A stretch of 35,382 nucleotides of DNA, taken from the NCBI GenBank assembly GCA_019232665.1, contig JAFANN010000228.1, positions 1-35,382 of the forward strand, read 5' to 3'. The stretch comes from Caulobacteraceae bacterium. GTDB taxonomy: Bacteria; Pseudomonadota; Alphaproteobacteria; Caulobacterales; Caulobacteraceae. Positions 23,963 through 32,622 of the stretch are shown here, piece by piece; positions within the stretch are counted from its first letter, which is position 1; every line of letters starts with the position of its first letter. Under the pieces are notes generated by a model. The model was not told the origin of the DNA. It did not search any database and saw nothing but the letters and a program-made list of their open reading frames with translations. The position numbers were made by a program, and so were the translations under genes.

Positions 23963-25198
23963 ATGAGTGAAGCCTGGATCATCGATGCGGCCCGCACGCC
24001 GCGCGGCATCGGCAAGGTAGGCAAGGGCGGGCTTTCGGCCGTCCATTCGCAGCGCATCCTCTCCACGGTCCTCCGCGCCCTGGCTGAGCGGAACAACCTT
24101 CAGACGGCGGACCTGGATGACGTCATCGCCGGTTGTGGAACCCAGGTCGGCAAGCAGGGCGCCTGCATCGCGCGCATGGCTGCGCTCGACGCCGGATACG
24201 ACGTGCGCGCGCCTGGCGTGTCTCTCGATCGCTTCTGCGGGTCAGGCCTCACGGCCGCGAACCTCGCTGCGATGGGCGTGATGTCGGGCGCTCAAGATCT
24301 CGTGGTCGCCGGGGGCGTCGAGTCGATGTCCTACGGCTCGACCTTGCAGCGTCAGGCCGGCGCCACCCTGGATTCGGGCAATACGCACCTACGCGCCATC
24401 CATCCCCAGCCTCACCAGGGCGTCTGCGGCGATCTCGTCGCCACGCTCGAGGGGATTTCGCGGGAAGACGTCGACGCCCTCGCTCTCGAGAGCCAGAAGA
24501 GGGCCGCGGTGGCCATTGCCGAAGGGCGGTTCGACCGTAGCCTTGTGCCCGTCTATCACGACGACGGGACCCCGGCCCTCGCGAAGGAAGAGTATCCGCG
24601 GCCGAACACCACGGCCGAGGGCCTTGCCGCCCTCAAGCCGGCGTTCGCCGCCATCTACGAGGCGCCGCTGGACGAAGAAGGTCTGAGCTATCGCCGTCTC
24701 GTCGAAGCCGCTTTCCCGGACGTGAAGATCGACCACGTCCACCACGCCGGCAATTCATCGGGCGTCGTCGACGGCGCGGGCGCCGTCATCATCGCCTCGC
24801 CTGACTACGCCAAGGCGCACGGTCTCAAGCCGCGGGCGAAGGTGCGCTCGGTCGCCACAGCCGGGGACTCGCCCGAGCTCATGCTCAACGCGCCGGTCCC
24901 GGCTGCGAAGAAGGCGCTCGCCAAAGCGGGCATGACCCTCGACGACATCGATCTCATCGAGATCAACGAGGCCTTCGCCGTGGTCCCACTGAAGTTCATG
25001 CGCGATCTCGACATCGATCCGGCGAAGGTCAACGTGAACGGCGGCGCCATTGCGCTTGGGCACCCGATCGGGGCGACCGGCGCCATCATCCTGGGCACGC
25101 TGCTCGACGAACTGGAGCGTCGGGACCTGGCCACCGGGCTGGTCACGCTCTGCGCGGCCGGCGGAATGGCGCCGGCGATGATCATCGAGCGCGTCTGA
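23963..25198 (+). CDS. Acetyl-CoA C-acyltransferase (thiolase)
   Basis: 411-residue thiolase with the complete active site: Cys92 in LDRFCGSGLTAAN, His367 in ALGHPIGATGA and Cys397 in CAAGGMAPAM. GGVESMSYG and INEAFAVVP (oxyanion Asn region) are also present. It condenses two acyl-CoA units or cleaves 3-ketoacyl-CoA. Sequence alone does not separate a biosynthetic acetoacetyl-CoA thiolase (PhaA-like) from a beta-oxidation enzyme (FadA-like). The length and the N-terminal ARTPRGIGKVGKGGLS resemble the degradative type more. There is no beta-oxidation partner gene beside it. A phaC lies 10 kb away, so a role in PHA precursor supply is possible but unproven. Confidence 0.93.
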   Translation: MSEAWIIDAARTPRGIGKVGKGGLSAVHSQRILSTVLRALAERNNLQTADLDDVIAGCGTQVGKQGACIARMAALDAGYDVRAPGVSLDRFCGSGLTAANLAAMGVMSGAQDLVVAGGVESMSYGSTLQRQAGATLDSGNTHLRAIHPQPHQGVCGDLVATLEGISREDVDALALESQKRAAVAIAEGRFDRSLVPVYHDDGTPALAKEEYPRPNTTAEGLAALKPAFAAIYEAPLDEEGLSYRRLVEAAFPDVKIDHVHHAGNSSGVVDGAGAVIIASPDYAKAHGLKPRAKVRSVATAGDSPELMLNAPVPAAKKALAKAGMTLDDIDLIEINEAFAVVPLKFMRDLDIDPAKVNVNGGAIALGHPIGATGAIILGTLLDELERRDLATGLVTLCAAGGMAPAMIIERV

Positions 25199-25211
25199 GC
25201 CGCAAGCCGAC

Positions 25212-25511
25212 TTACTGCTGGTTGATCGCCCCGCCGTTAGGCGAGCCGGTGTTGCTCGGATTGGGCTTCATCTTCGCCTGCGGCAGAACCTGGTCGTAGG
25301 TGCTTGCCTGCTCTGGCGAGCGGACCTGGGGCTTCAGGGGCGCGTGGTGGAGGGGGCCGGCGAACACGGCCCAGATAATCGCGACCACGACCAGGCCAAC
25401 GACGGTCGAGATCACCAGCATCGAGAACGAGCCCTGCGCCGGACGCGCCTGACGCGCCTCCGTGGCGTCCAGCTCAGGACCGTGAGGGGTGTTTTGGCGG
25501 GGAGCTGCCAT
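25212..25511 (-). CDS. Small single-pass membrane protein, unknown
   Basis: 99-residue protein with a polar N-terminus and one strong membrane helix (about residues 29-52, SMLVISTVVGLVVVAIIWAV). The C-terminus is Pro/Gln/Asn-rich (AKMKPNPSNTGSPNGG) and of low complexity. The ATG at 25511 has GGAG 6 nt upstream (minus strand), a good ribosome site that supports translation. It converges on the thiolase gene with 13 nt between. I do not recognise a family; the helix-then-disordered-tail layout suggests an inner-membrane protein with a periplasmic tail. Confidence 0.7.
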   Translation of the reverse strand: MAAPRQNTPHGPELDATEARQARPAQGSFSMLVISTVVGLVVVAIIWAVFAGPLHHAPLKPQVRSPEQASTYDQVLPQAKMKPNPSNTGSPNGGAINQQ

Positions 25512-25623
25512 TGCGGTCTCCTCTCTTCATTGGTTGTCACAAGCCGACGCGATCAACGGCTCCGAGGGCCAAGGCGTTGCGGGGACCTCACGCCGGTCCG
25601 CCGCTCGGGGGCGGGCGGGTTCG

Positions 25624-25658
25624 CCGATGAGCTTGAGCCAACGGGGTTTTTTCATCGG
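25624..25658. repeat. Inverted repeat in the gap before the GPH transporter
   Basis: CCGATGA (25624-25630) and TCATCGG (25652-25658), perfect 7-bp arms with a 21-nt centre that contains TTTTTT. It lies in the 260-nt divergent gap between the small membrane-protein gene (minus) and the symporter gene (plus). It could be an operator; chance is not excluded. Nothing else is evident in the gap beyond the ribosome sites. Confidence 0.3.
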
Positions 25659-25771
25659 ACGTGCGAGACCGAACCTCTTGCGCGCCTGACCTTCGGCTGA
25701 GACTGTTCCCTCAGATATGACCCTCCGGGCGGACCCGCGCCGGATCGGAAGGGCGCAGGGAAGGAAACGGC

Positions 25772-27274
25772 ATGACGGCCCACGCGACCGGCGATGGCGC
25801 TCGCCCTCTGAACAGCAGGATCAGGATCGCCTACGGATCGGGTTCGGTGGCGCACGGTCTGGCCTATTCGGGCCTTGCCGGCGGCGTGCTGCAGATCTTC
25901 TTCAATCAGGTCCTTGGGCTGCCGGCCCTGCTGGTCGGAACCGTGATCATGATCTCGCTGATCGCGGACGGCGTCGCCGACCCGCTGATCGGCCGTTACT
26001 CGGATCGACTGACGACCCGCTTAGGCCGGCGCCACCCGTTCATGTACGCCGCCGCTTTGCCTGCCGCACTCCTCTTCGCCCTGCTGTTCAATCCGCCGGC
26101 TGGCCTCTCGAGCCAGGCGTTGATGATCCTGTCCCTCGTCGTCATGGCCGGGGTCAGGATCTCCGTGAGCCTCTACGAGATTCCAAGCAACGCCCTGACC
26201 GCTGAACTGACGTCAGACTATGACCAGCGCACCCTGCTGCAGGCGCACCGCTGGTTCTTCGGGATTCTGGGAGGAGCTTTGGGCAGCCTGACCTTGCAGG
26301 AAGTTTTCGTCGGCGGCCACGGCGTGCTTTACCGGCCAGGTTACGCCCAATGGGGTTTGGCCGCGTCTTTCGTGATCTTCGTCTTCATCATTGTCTCTGC
26401 GCTCGGCACGCAGAGAAGGGTGCGCGATCTGCCGCCCCGGCCGATTCCCCCGCGCCAGTCGCTGGCTCAGGCGATGGCCGAAATCCGGTCAACCCTGGCC
26501 AACCGCTCTCTGATGGCGCTGATGCTCTCGGGCCTCCTGAGCGGCGTTGCCCAGGGCGTGATCCTTGGTCTGAGCATCTACGTCTACAATCACTTCTGGG
26601 ATCTCAGCCCGCGCCAGTACGGCATCCTCATCCCGCTGCACTCGGTCGGCTCGATCGTCGCAGTGTTCCTCGCCCCGAAGCTGGCCAGCCACTTTGGAAA
26701 GAAGCCGACGATGATCTCGCTCTTCGTGGGCGCGGTCGCCATGCAGGCGGGCCCGCTGTTCCTCCGGCTCATCGGCGTCATGCCACCCAACGGTTCGCCG
26801 TGGATCATGCCGATCCTGGCGCTGGACGGCTTCCTGACGTCGACGCTTGGAATCATGGGCTACATCATCGCCGGCTCGATGGTCGCGGATATCGTCGAGG
26901 ACGCCGCGGTGAGAAGCGGAACCCGCTCGGAGGGGCTTCTCTACGCAGCCTATGGTCTGCTGCCGAAATTCACCGGCGGGTTTGGCGCGTTCCTGACGGG
27001 CGTGCTGCTGCAGATCGTGCATTTCCCGGTCCACGCTGCTCGGGGCAGCGTCGATCCCCAGATCATGCGGCACTTGGTGATGATCTTCCTGCCCGGGACC
27101 GTGCTGCTGAACATCTGCGCGATCTCGGCCCTGGGGCTATATCGGATCGATCGTCGGACCCACGAGCGCAACCTCGCGACTCTCCAGGACGCCGCCGCCA
27201 CGGCCGAGATGATGCACGGCGTGGAGGCCATCGAAGCCGGAGACGTGGCGACGCCGGTGCTGCGCGTCACCTGA
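25772..27274 (+). CDS. GPH-family (MelB-like) sugar:cation symporter
   Basis: 500-residue inner-membrane transporter with about twelve helices, of the glycoside-pentoside-hexuronide:cation symporter branch of the major facilitator superfamily. Evidence is the family motif DPLIGRYSDR (70-79) followed by TRLGRRHPF (82-90). YEIPSNALTAELTSDYDQRT (about 144-163) is the MelB-type loop, and the later half has MVADIVEDAAVRSGTRSEG (about 369-387). Substrates in the family range from melibiose to muropeptides, so none can be named here. The ATG at 25772 follows GGAAGGAAA. An FNT-family gene follows after 72 nt on the same strand. Confidence 0.88.
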   Translation: MTAHATGDGARPLNSRIRIAYGSGSVAHGLAYSGLAGGVLQIFFNQVLGLPALLVGTVIMISLIADGVADPLIGRYSDRLTTRLGRRHPFMYAAALPAALLFALLFNPPAGLSSQALMILSLVVMAGVRISVSLYEIPSNALTAELTSDYDQRTLLQAHRWFFGILGGALGSLTLQEVFVGGHGVLYRPGYAQWGLAASFVIFVFIIVSALGTQRRVRDLPPRPIPPRQSLAQAMAEIRSTLANRSLMALMLSGLLSGVAQGVILGLSIYVYNHFWDLSPRQYGILIPLHSVGSIVAVFLAPKLASHFGKKPTMISLFVGAVAMQAGPLFLRLIGVMPPNGSPWIMPILALDGFLTSTLGIMGYIIAGSMVADIVEDAAVRSGTRSEGLLYAAYGLLPKFTGGFGAFLTGVLLQIVHFPVHAARGSVDPQIMRHLVMIFLPGTVLLNICAISALGLYRIDRRTHERNLATLQDAAATAEMMHGVEAIEAGDVATPVLRVT

Positions 27275-27346
27275 ACCTCGCGCGGGAACCTCGGCCCGGG
27301 CGGCGATTTACGGCCGCATCGCAGGTGACCCGGGGAGCCAGGCTCG

Positions 27347-28183
27347 ATGGCCGAAGACGACCCCGAGCAAGAGGGAGATGGGGGCGGGTTCTCGGAAGCG
27401 CAGGTCGCCGAGATCGAGGAACGCTCCAACCCCAGCACGCCCGTCGTCTATGAGGTGCTGCGACGGGAGGGTGAGGCGGAGATGTCCCGCCCCCTCATTT
27501 CCCTCTGGTGGTCGGGAATGGCCGCCGGCATGTCGATCGGATTCTCGCTGATCACCGAGGGAATCCTCCGGACTTACCTACCCGACGAACCCTGGCGCCC
27601 TTTGGTCGCGCGCCTGGGCTACGCGGTTGGTTTTCTGATCGTGGTGCTTGGGCGGCAGCAACTGTTCACCGAGAACACCATCACCGCCGTCCTGCCCGTG
27701 GCGAAAGATTTCACCCTGCTCAATCTCGCCCGGATGGGACGACTGTGGAGCGTCGTCCTGATCGCAAATCTGGCGGGATGTCTTGTGGGCGCGGCGCTAT
27801 CCGGACTCCCGCCGACGATACCCTCGGAGATCCAGAAGGCGATGCTCGCGATCGCCCGCGAGGACCTGCTCCCGCAGCCTTGGCTCATGCTCCTGCGGGC
27901 GATCCCCGCCGGCTTCCTGATCGCTGCCATGGTCTGGTTGTTGCCGACCGCAGCCCAGGCTCAGTTCCATGTCATCACCTTGATGACGTGGCTGATCGCT
28001 GTGGGTGGATTCAAACACGTGGTGGCCGGCAGCTTTGCGATGTTCGACCTTGTGGTCTCAGGTCAGCTCGGGTTGGGCGCGATGATCACCGGGTTTTTGC
28101 TACCGGTTCTGGCCGGGAACATCATCGGCGGCACAGGCCTCTTCGCCCTTATCTCCTACGGCCAGGTGGCCAAGGAGATCTGA
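27347..28183 (+). CDS. Formate/nitrite transporter family protein (YfdC-like)
   Basis: 278-residue membrane protein of the FNT channel family. After a cytoplasmic, acidic N-terminal extension (residues 1-48) come about six helices. Family landmarks are GRQQLFTENTITAVLPVAK (102-120), the central-His loop GGFKHVVAGSF (His224) and the last-helix motif GNIIGGTGLFALISYG (257-272). It resembles E. coli YfdC more than FocA or NirC, so the transported anion is unknown. The ATG at 27347 keeps the acidic extension; an internal ATG (codon 46) would remove it. It converges on metC with 12 nt between. Confidence 0.88.
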   Translation: MAEDDPEQEGDGGGFSEAQVAEIEERSNPSTPVVYEVLRREGEAEMSRPLISLWWSGMAAGMSIGFSLITEGILRTYLPDEPWRPLVARLGYAVGFLIVVLGRQQLFTENTITAVLPVAKDFTLLNLARMGRLWSVVLIANLAGCLVGAALSGLPPTIPSEIQKAMLAIAREDLLPQPWLMLLRAIPAGFLIAAMVWLLPTAAQAQFHVITLMTWLIAVGGFKHVVAGSFAMFDLVVSGQLGLGAMITGFLLPVLAGNIIGGTGLFALISYGQVAKEI

Positions 28184-28195
28184 ACCCCTCCCACC

Positions 28196-29359
28196 TCAGC
28201 CTTCGATCGTCCCCAGCCCTCGCGCGAGATCGTCGATGAGGTCCGCCGGGTCCTCGAGACCGATGTTGAGGCGAACAAGCGGCCCGCGCCGAGGCGGTTC
28301 GTGAAGACGTACGCCGAGCTGCGGATCGCAGGCGAGCGCCAGGCTTTCGAAACCGCCCCATGAGAAGCCCAGGCCGAACAGCTCAAGGGAATCCAGGAAC
28401 CGGTCGACGGCCTCCGGCGGACACGGTTCGAGCAGGAACGAGAACAGGCCGGCTGTTCCGGCGAAGTCGCGCTTCCACAGGGCGTGGTCCGGCGAGCCGG
28501 GGAGGGCGGGGTGAAGGACCTCCGCGACCCGCGGATGACCTGCAAGCGAGGCGGCGACCTGCAACCCGCTCTCGCCGCACCGGGCAATGCGGGCCGGCAG
28601 GGTCCGCAGGCCGCGGAGCATGAGATAGGCGTCGTCGGGGGAAACCGACCAGCCGAAGTCCCAAACGGTCTCGTCAAGGGCCTTGCCGAGGCCAGGATCG
28701 CGCGTAGCCACGCTGCCCATGAAGACGTCGGAATGCCCTCCGACGTATTTCGTGAGGGATTGGGCCGAGAGGTCGACCCCATGCTCGAGAGGCTTGAACA
28801 GGAGTCCGGCCGCCCAGGTGTTGTCGATCAGGGTCAGGATTCCCCGGGACCGCGCCAGGTGCGCGATGGCCGGAACGTCCTGCATCTCGAGACTAAGGGA
28901 GCCGGGGGACTCCATGACGATGAGCTTCGTACGCGGGGTGGCGAGGCCGATGAGGGCCTCGGGTTCGAGGCGCGCCGGATGGTAGCGGACCTCCACCCCA
29001 AATCGCCGCAGGACCCTCTCGCTGAAACGGCGCGTAGGCTTGTAGATGGCGTCGGTGACAAGCACCTCGTCTCCCGCGCGAAGCACCGCCGTCATCGCTG
29101 CGGTCATCGCCGCAAGGCCAGATGGAAAGAGGCGCACGTGCTCGGCCGACTCGAGCTGGCCCAGGGCGTGGGCCAGCGTCTGTTGGGTCGCTAGGCCGCC
29201 GCGCCCGTAAGTGGGACGCGACTCGTCATATAGATCCGCGGCGCGATCGAGCAGGACGGTCGAGCCCTTCTGCACCGGGGGCCCGACCGTGCGCGCCAGA
29301 GTTTCATCCCGGTGACCCGCGCCTACGAGCTCGGTGAAGGCGCTACGCCGGCGTTTCAT
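28196..29359 (-). CDS. metC: Cystathionine beta-lyase (MetC-like, Cys/Met PLP family)
   Basis: 387-residue PLP enzyme of the Cys/Met-metabolism family. The PLP-binding Lys204 is in SAQSLTKYVGGHSD (198-211), with IDNTWAAG at 178-185 and the N-terminal RPTYGRGGLATQQTLAHAL region. The motifs favour a cystathionine beta-lyase (cystathionine to homocysteine, pyruvate and ammonia). Related gamma-lyases and synthases share them, so substrate is probable rather than certain. The ATG at 29359 overlaps the sseA stop by 4 bp (ATGA); the longer frame upstream is only sseA sequence. It is the last gene of the minus-strand sulfur operon. Confidence 0.9.
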   Translation of the reverse strand: MKRRRSAFTELVGAGHRDETLARTVGPPVQKGSTVLLDRAADLYDESRPTYGRGGLATQQTLAHALGQLESAEHVRLFPSGLAAMTAAMTAVLRAGDEVLVTDAIYKPTRRFSERVLRRFGVEVRYHPARLEPEALIGLATPRTKLIVMESPGSLSLEMQDVPAIAHLARSRGILTLIDNTWAAGLLFKPLEHGVDLSAQSLTKYVGGHSDVFMGSVATRDPGLGKALDETVWDFGWSVSPDDAYLMLRGLRTLPARIARCGESGLQVAASLAGHPRVAEVLHPALPGSPDHALWKRDFAGTAGLFSFLLEPCPPEAVDRFLDSLELFGLGFSWGGFESLALACDPQLGVRLHEPPRRGPLVRLNIGLEDPADLIDDLARGLGTIEG

Positions 29360-30204
29360 TCCGCCGCGCCCGTGGCGACGGGGGTGTCGCCGCGGCCGCC
29401 CCATTCCGTCCAGGAACCGTCATAAACCGCGACGTCGGGCCTCCCGGCTCTGGCGAGTGCGAGGGCGAGGACCGAGGCGCTCACGCCGGAGCCGCATGTC
29501 GTCACCAGGGGGCGCGAGAGATCCACGCCCGCCGACCGGAAGATCTCACGCACCCGATCGGCGGAAACCAGCCGGCCGTCCTGCACGAGATCACCGAACG
29601 GGACATTGCGAGCGCCCGGCATGTGCCCGGAGCGGAGGCCCGCTCGCGGCTCAGGCGCATCGCCTGCGAACCGCGGCGCCGAGCGGGCGTCGATCACCTG
29701 CTCGGCGCGGCTCTGCAGCACGCGGCGCACCTGTTCGAGGTCACGCACGAGTTCGGAATTGTAGCGGGCGCGGAAGTCGCCTTTGGCCGGCGATGGCGGG
29801 CCCTTCTCGATCGCTCGCCCCTCTGCCGTCCAGGCGGGAAGGCCCCCATCCAGTACGAACGCCTTTTCGCAGCCCATCGCCCGCAGGTTCCACCACACCC
29901 GCGGTGCGGAGAAGAGGCCTTGGCTGTCGTAGACAACGACGGCCTGACCGGCGCGAAGGCCAAGATCCTGCATCGCGCGCTCGAAGTCCGCGGGCGAGGC
30001 CAGCATGTGAGGAAGGGTCGAGGTCCGGTCGGAGATCTCGTCGATCCCGAAGAAAACAGCGCCGGGGATGTGGCCTTGGACGAATTCCGACAGCGCGTCT
30101 CGCGGCGTCCCTGGCATGAACCATGAAGCGTCGATGACTGCGACCTCGGGGCTTCCAAGCCGCTCGGCCAGCCACTCCGTCGAAACGATCGGGTCTTGCG
30201 TCAT
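29356..30204 (-). CDS. sseA: 3-mercaptopyruvate sulfurtransferase (rhodanese family)
   Basis: 282-residue two-domain rhodanese. The inactive N-terminal domain (about 1-130) includes VAVIDASWFMPGTPRD and GHIPGAVFF. The catalytic C-terminal domain (about 160-280) has VIDARSAPRFAG, RSGHMPGARNVPF and active-site Cys237 in CGSGVSAS. A CG[S/T]GV loop indicates 3-mercaptopyruvate as donor; thiosulfate sulfurtransferases carry a CRKGVT-type loop. It moves sulfur from mercaptopyruvate to a thiol or cyanide and can release H2S. The start is the ATG at 30204, set by the 4-bp ATGA overlap with the cysK-like stop. The metC start overlaps its own stop in the same way. Confidence 0.94.
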   Translation of the reverse strand: MTQDPIVSTEWLAERLGSPEVAVIDASWFMPGTPRDALSEFVQGHIPGAVFFGIDEISDRTSTLPHMLASPADFERAMQDLGLRAGQAVVVYDSQGLFSAPRVWWNLRAMGCEKAFVLDGGLPAWTAEGRAIEKGPPSPAKGDFRARYNSELVRDLEQVRRVLQSRAEQVIDARSAPRFAGDAPEPRAGLRSGHMPGARNVPFGDLVQDGRLVSADRVREIFRSAGVDLSRPLVTTCGSGVSASVLALALARAGRPDVAVYDGSWTEWGGRGDTPVATGAAE

Positions 30205-31211
30205 ACGAGCCAGGGCGGCGTCGGCAGGCCGCGCTCCTCCAGGAAGGCCGGATTGAACAGCTTGCTCTGGTAGCGGGAGCCGTAGTCGCACAGCACGGTG
30301 ACGATGGTGTGCCCGGGCCCAAGGTCGTGCGCGAGGCGCACCGCGCCGGCGACGTTGATGCCCGTCGAGCCGCCCATCACCATGCCCTCGTTCTGAGCCA
30401 GATCGAAGATCACCCGCATCATCTCTTCGTCTGGCACCCGATACGGAAAGTCGATCTTTAGGCCTTCCAAATTCGCTGTGACGCGGCCCTGCCCGATGCC
30501 CTCCGAGATCGAGGTCCCCTCGGCCTTCAGTTCGCCGTGGGCATACCAGTTGTAGAGCGCCGCGCCGCCGGGATCGGCCAGCCCGATGGCGATGTCGGGC
30601 TTGCGCTCCCGCAGCGCCTGGGCGACCCCGGCCAGGGTGCCGCCGGTGCCAACGGCGCAGATGAAGCCATCGACCCGGCCTCCCGTCTGCGCCCAGATCT
30701 CGGGACCGGTCGTCTCGACGTGCGCCTGGCGATTGGCGACGTTGTCGAACTGGTTGGCCCAGATGACCCCGTTGGGCTCCTCCTTGGTCATCTCCTCGGC
30801 CAGCCGGCCGGAGTAGCGGACGTAGTTGTCCGGATTGGAATAGGGGACGGCGTCAACCTCGATCAGGCGGGCTCCCGCCAACCTCAATGCGTCCTTCTTC
30901 TCCTGACTCTGGGTCCGGGGAATGACGATCGTGGTGTGATAACCAAGGGCGGAAGCGACCATGGCCAGACCAATGCCGGTGTTGCCGGCGGTCCCCTCGA
31001 CGATGTGCCCGCCGGGCTTGAGCTCGCCCCGGCGTTCAGCGTCCCGCACGATGTACAGCGCGGCGCGGTCCTTCACCGATTGGCCCGGGTTCATGAACTC
31101 GGCCTTGCCAAGGATTTCGCAGCCGGTGGCTTCACTGGCCTGCTTGAGGCGAATGAGAGGCGTATTCCCGATCGCGTCGACGACGCTGGGATGGATCTCT
31201 GAACCGGACAT
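30201..31211 (-). CDS. cysK: Cysteine synthase-like PLP enzyme (CysK/Cds1-like)
   Basis: 336-residue fold-type II PLP enzyme. The PLP Lys47 is in NPGQSVKDRAA (41-51). The phosphate and substrate loop is EGTAGNTGIGLA (72-83), with GFICAVGTGGTLAGV as the PLP phosphate-binding glycine loop. The common annotation is cysteine synthase A (O-acetylserine plus sulfide to cysteine). However, classical CysK has NPGGSVKDR and EPTSGNTG. The variants seen here, plus the C-terminal SKLFNPAFLEERG, resemble from memory a subgroup that includes L-cysteine desulfhydrases (Cds1) producing H2S. So either cysteine formation or breakdown is possible. It starts the three-gene overlap cysK-sseA-metC and lies 49 nt downstream of cfa. 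Confidence 0.85.
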   Translation of the reverse strand: MSGSEIHPSVVDAIGNTPLIRLKQASEATGCEILGKAEFMNPGQSVKDRAALYIVRDAERRGELKPGGHIVEGTAGNTGIGLAMVASALGYHTTIVIPRTQSQEKKDALRLAGARLIEVDAVPYSNPDNYVRYSGRLAEEMTKEEPNGVIWANQFDNVANRQAHVETTGPEIWAQTGGRVDGFICAVGTGGTLAGVAQALRERKPDIAIGLADPGGAALYNWYAHGELKAEGTSISEGIGQGRVTANLEGLKIDFPYRVPDEEMMRVIFDLAQNEGMVMGGSTGINVAGAVRLAHDLGPGHTIVTVLCDYGSRYQSKLFNPAFLEERGLPTPPWLV

Positions 31212-31260
31212 GAGCTCCTTCTTCGGGATCGGCGCGGCCGGCGCAAGGGGGCCGGCGTCG

Positions 31261-32493
31261 TCAGATGCGCTCGAGGCTGAGCTGAACCACGTCGGTTCGT
31301 CCCGTGCGGAACGCAGCCTCGCAGTAGCTCAGGTAGAAGCGCCACAATCGGCGGAAACGCTCGTCGAAGCCAAGCGCCCGGATATCGTCCCACGCCCCTT
31401 CGAACCGTAAGCCCCATTCGGCGAGCGTCCGCGCATAGTTCTGGCCAAAGTGGTTCACTGAGCCCCACTGGAGACCAGCCTTTGCAGTCTCCTGGCGCAG
31501 TCTCGCTTCGCTTGGGAGCATCCCGCCGGGGAATATGTATTTCCGCATGAAGTCCGAACGCCGGCGGTAGACACGGAAGAGCTCGTCACGGATCGTGATG
31601 ATCTGCAGTCCGGCCCGGCCTCCTGGTGAGAGTACGTCGCGGACCTTCTGGAAAAATTGCGGCCAATAGGCCTCGCCCACGGCTTCGAACATCTCGATCG
31701 AGGCGACGCGGTCGAACCTGCCGTCCACATCGCGATAGTCGAGCAGCCGCACGTCCGCCCGCTCGGCCAGACCCGCCTGGAACAGGCGTTGGCGCGCATA
31801 TTCGTATTGAGCCAGCGAGATGGTCAGCGCGGTCACCTTGGCGCCAACGTCGCCGGCGGCGAATTCAGCGAACCCGCCCCAGCCGCAACCGATCTCGAGC
31901 AGGCTGTGGCCCGAGCGCAGATCGATCTGCCGCGCGAGAGCGGCGTACTTAGCTTTCTGCGCCTCGCTTAAGGTCTGGTCCGCACGCTCGAACCGAGCGG
32001 ATGAGTAAGTCATCGTCGGATCAAGCCATCGCGAATAGAAGGAGTTTCCCAGGTCGTAATGGGCGTGGATGTTACGTCTCGCGCCCTTCCTGGAGTTACG
32101 ATTGAAAGCGTGGGCGAGGACATTGATCGTTCGTACCCACGGATTTCCGCTCACCAGCCGCTCCAGCCGGTCGAAATTGAGTGTGAAGACCTCGAGCAGG
32201 GCCGACAGGTCAGGCGTATCCCATTCGCCAGCCATGTAGCCTTCGCCAAAGCCGATGTCCCCACCGGAGAGGACACGTCTTACGAAGCGAAAGTCTTTGA
32301 TCACCAGCCGTCCGTCGGGACCCGGCCCGCGCCCATCGACCCGCAACTCCCGTCCCGAGGGAAACACAAAGGTCACGGATCCGGCCGCCCAGTTCTCGCG
32401 CGCGATCTGGACCACGGTGCGGAATGCTGCGGGCGCCGTCTTGAGTTCGACGTCGGGGGATCGGTCGATCGCCCGCGGTGACTGGGCGTTCAT
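31261..32493 (-). CDS. cfa: Cyclopropane-fatty-acyl-phospholipid synthase
   Basis: 410-residue S-adenosylmethionine-dependent enzyme that adds a methylene bridge across double bonds of membrane phospholipid acyl chains, usually in stationary phase or acid. It has an N-terminal lipid-interaction domain (about 1-125) and then IHAHYDLGNSFYSRWLDPTM (about 143-162). The SAM-binding loop is LLEIGCGWGGFAEF, followed by SIEMFEAVGEAYW and Cys391 in FYLSYCEAAF. The ATG at 32493 has GGAGG 5 nt upstream. A convincing promoter lies about 130 bp upstream, giving a leader of about 120 nt with a hairpin. The methyl donor SAM ties it loosely to the sulfur operon behind it. Confidence 0.95.
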   Translation of the reverse strand: MNAQSPRAIDRSPDVELKTAPAAFRTVVQIARENWAAGSVTFVFPSGRELRVDGRGPGPDGRLVIKDFRFVRRVLSGGDIGFGEGYMAGEWDTPDLSALLEVFTLNFDRLERLVSGNPWVRTINVLAHAFNRNSRKGARRNIHAHYDLGNSFYSRWLDPTMTYSSARFERADQTLSEAQKAKYAALARQIDLRSGHSLLEIGCGWGGFAEFAAGDVGAKVTALTISLAQYEYARQRLFQAGLAERADVRLLDYRDVDGRFDRVASIEMFEAVGEAYWPQFFQKVRDVLSPGGRAGLQIITIRDELFRVYRRRSDFMRKYIFPGGMLPSEARLRQETAKAGLQWGSVNHFGQNYARTLAEWGLRFEGAWDDIRALGFDERFRRLWRFYLSYCEAAFRTGRTDVVQLSLERI

Positions 32494-32521
32494 GAGAGCC
32501 TCCGTAGATCGCGAGTGCTCG

Positions 32522-32542
32522 GACGCTGGCCGATGCAGCGTC
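32522..32542 (-). repeat. Hairpin in the cfa leader
   Basis: Perfect 7-bp arms GACGCTG (32522-32528) and CAGCGTC (32536-32542) with a 7-nt loop. It lies 29-49 nt upstream of the cfa ATG, inside the predicted long leader. A role in translational control is inferred; the E. coli cfa leader is regulated by small RNAs. Confidence 0.45.
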
Positions 32543-32602
32543 GACGTTCGGGCTAGGAGAGGCCCTGTCCAGGCGCACCCTCGCCCTGCTGACGCCGCCG
32601 CC

Positions 32603-32617
32603 TCGGTGGTCCACCGA
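32603..32617. promoter_or_regulatory. Palindrome at the predicted cfa transcription start
   Basis: A 15-bp palindrome with 7-bp perfect arms (TCGGTGG / CCACCGA) around a single central T. It starts 6 bp downstream of the predicted -10 on the minus strand, so it would cover about +1 to +14. That is a classic repressor-operator position; it could instead form a 5'-end stem-loop in the RNA. No regulator gene is adjacent. Confidence 0.42.
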
Positions 32618-32622
32618 AATTC

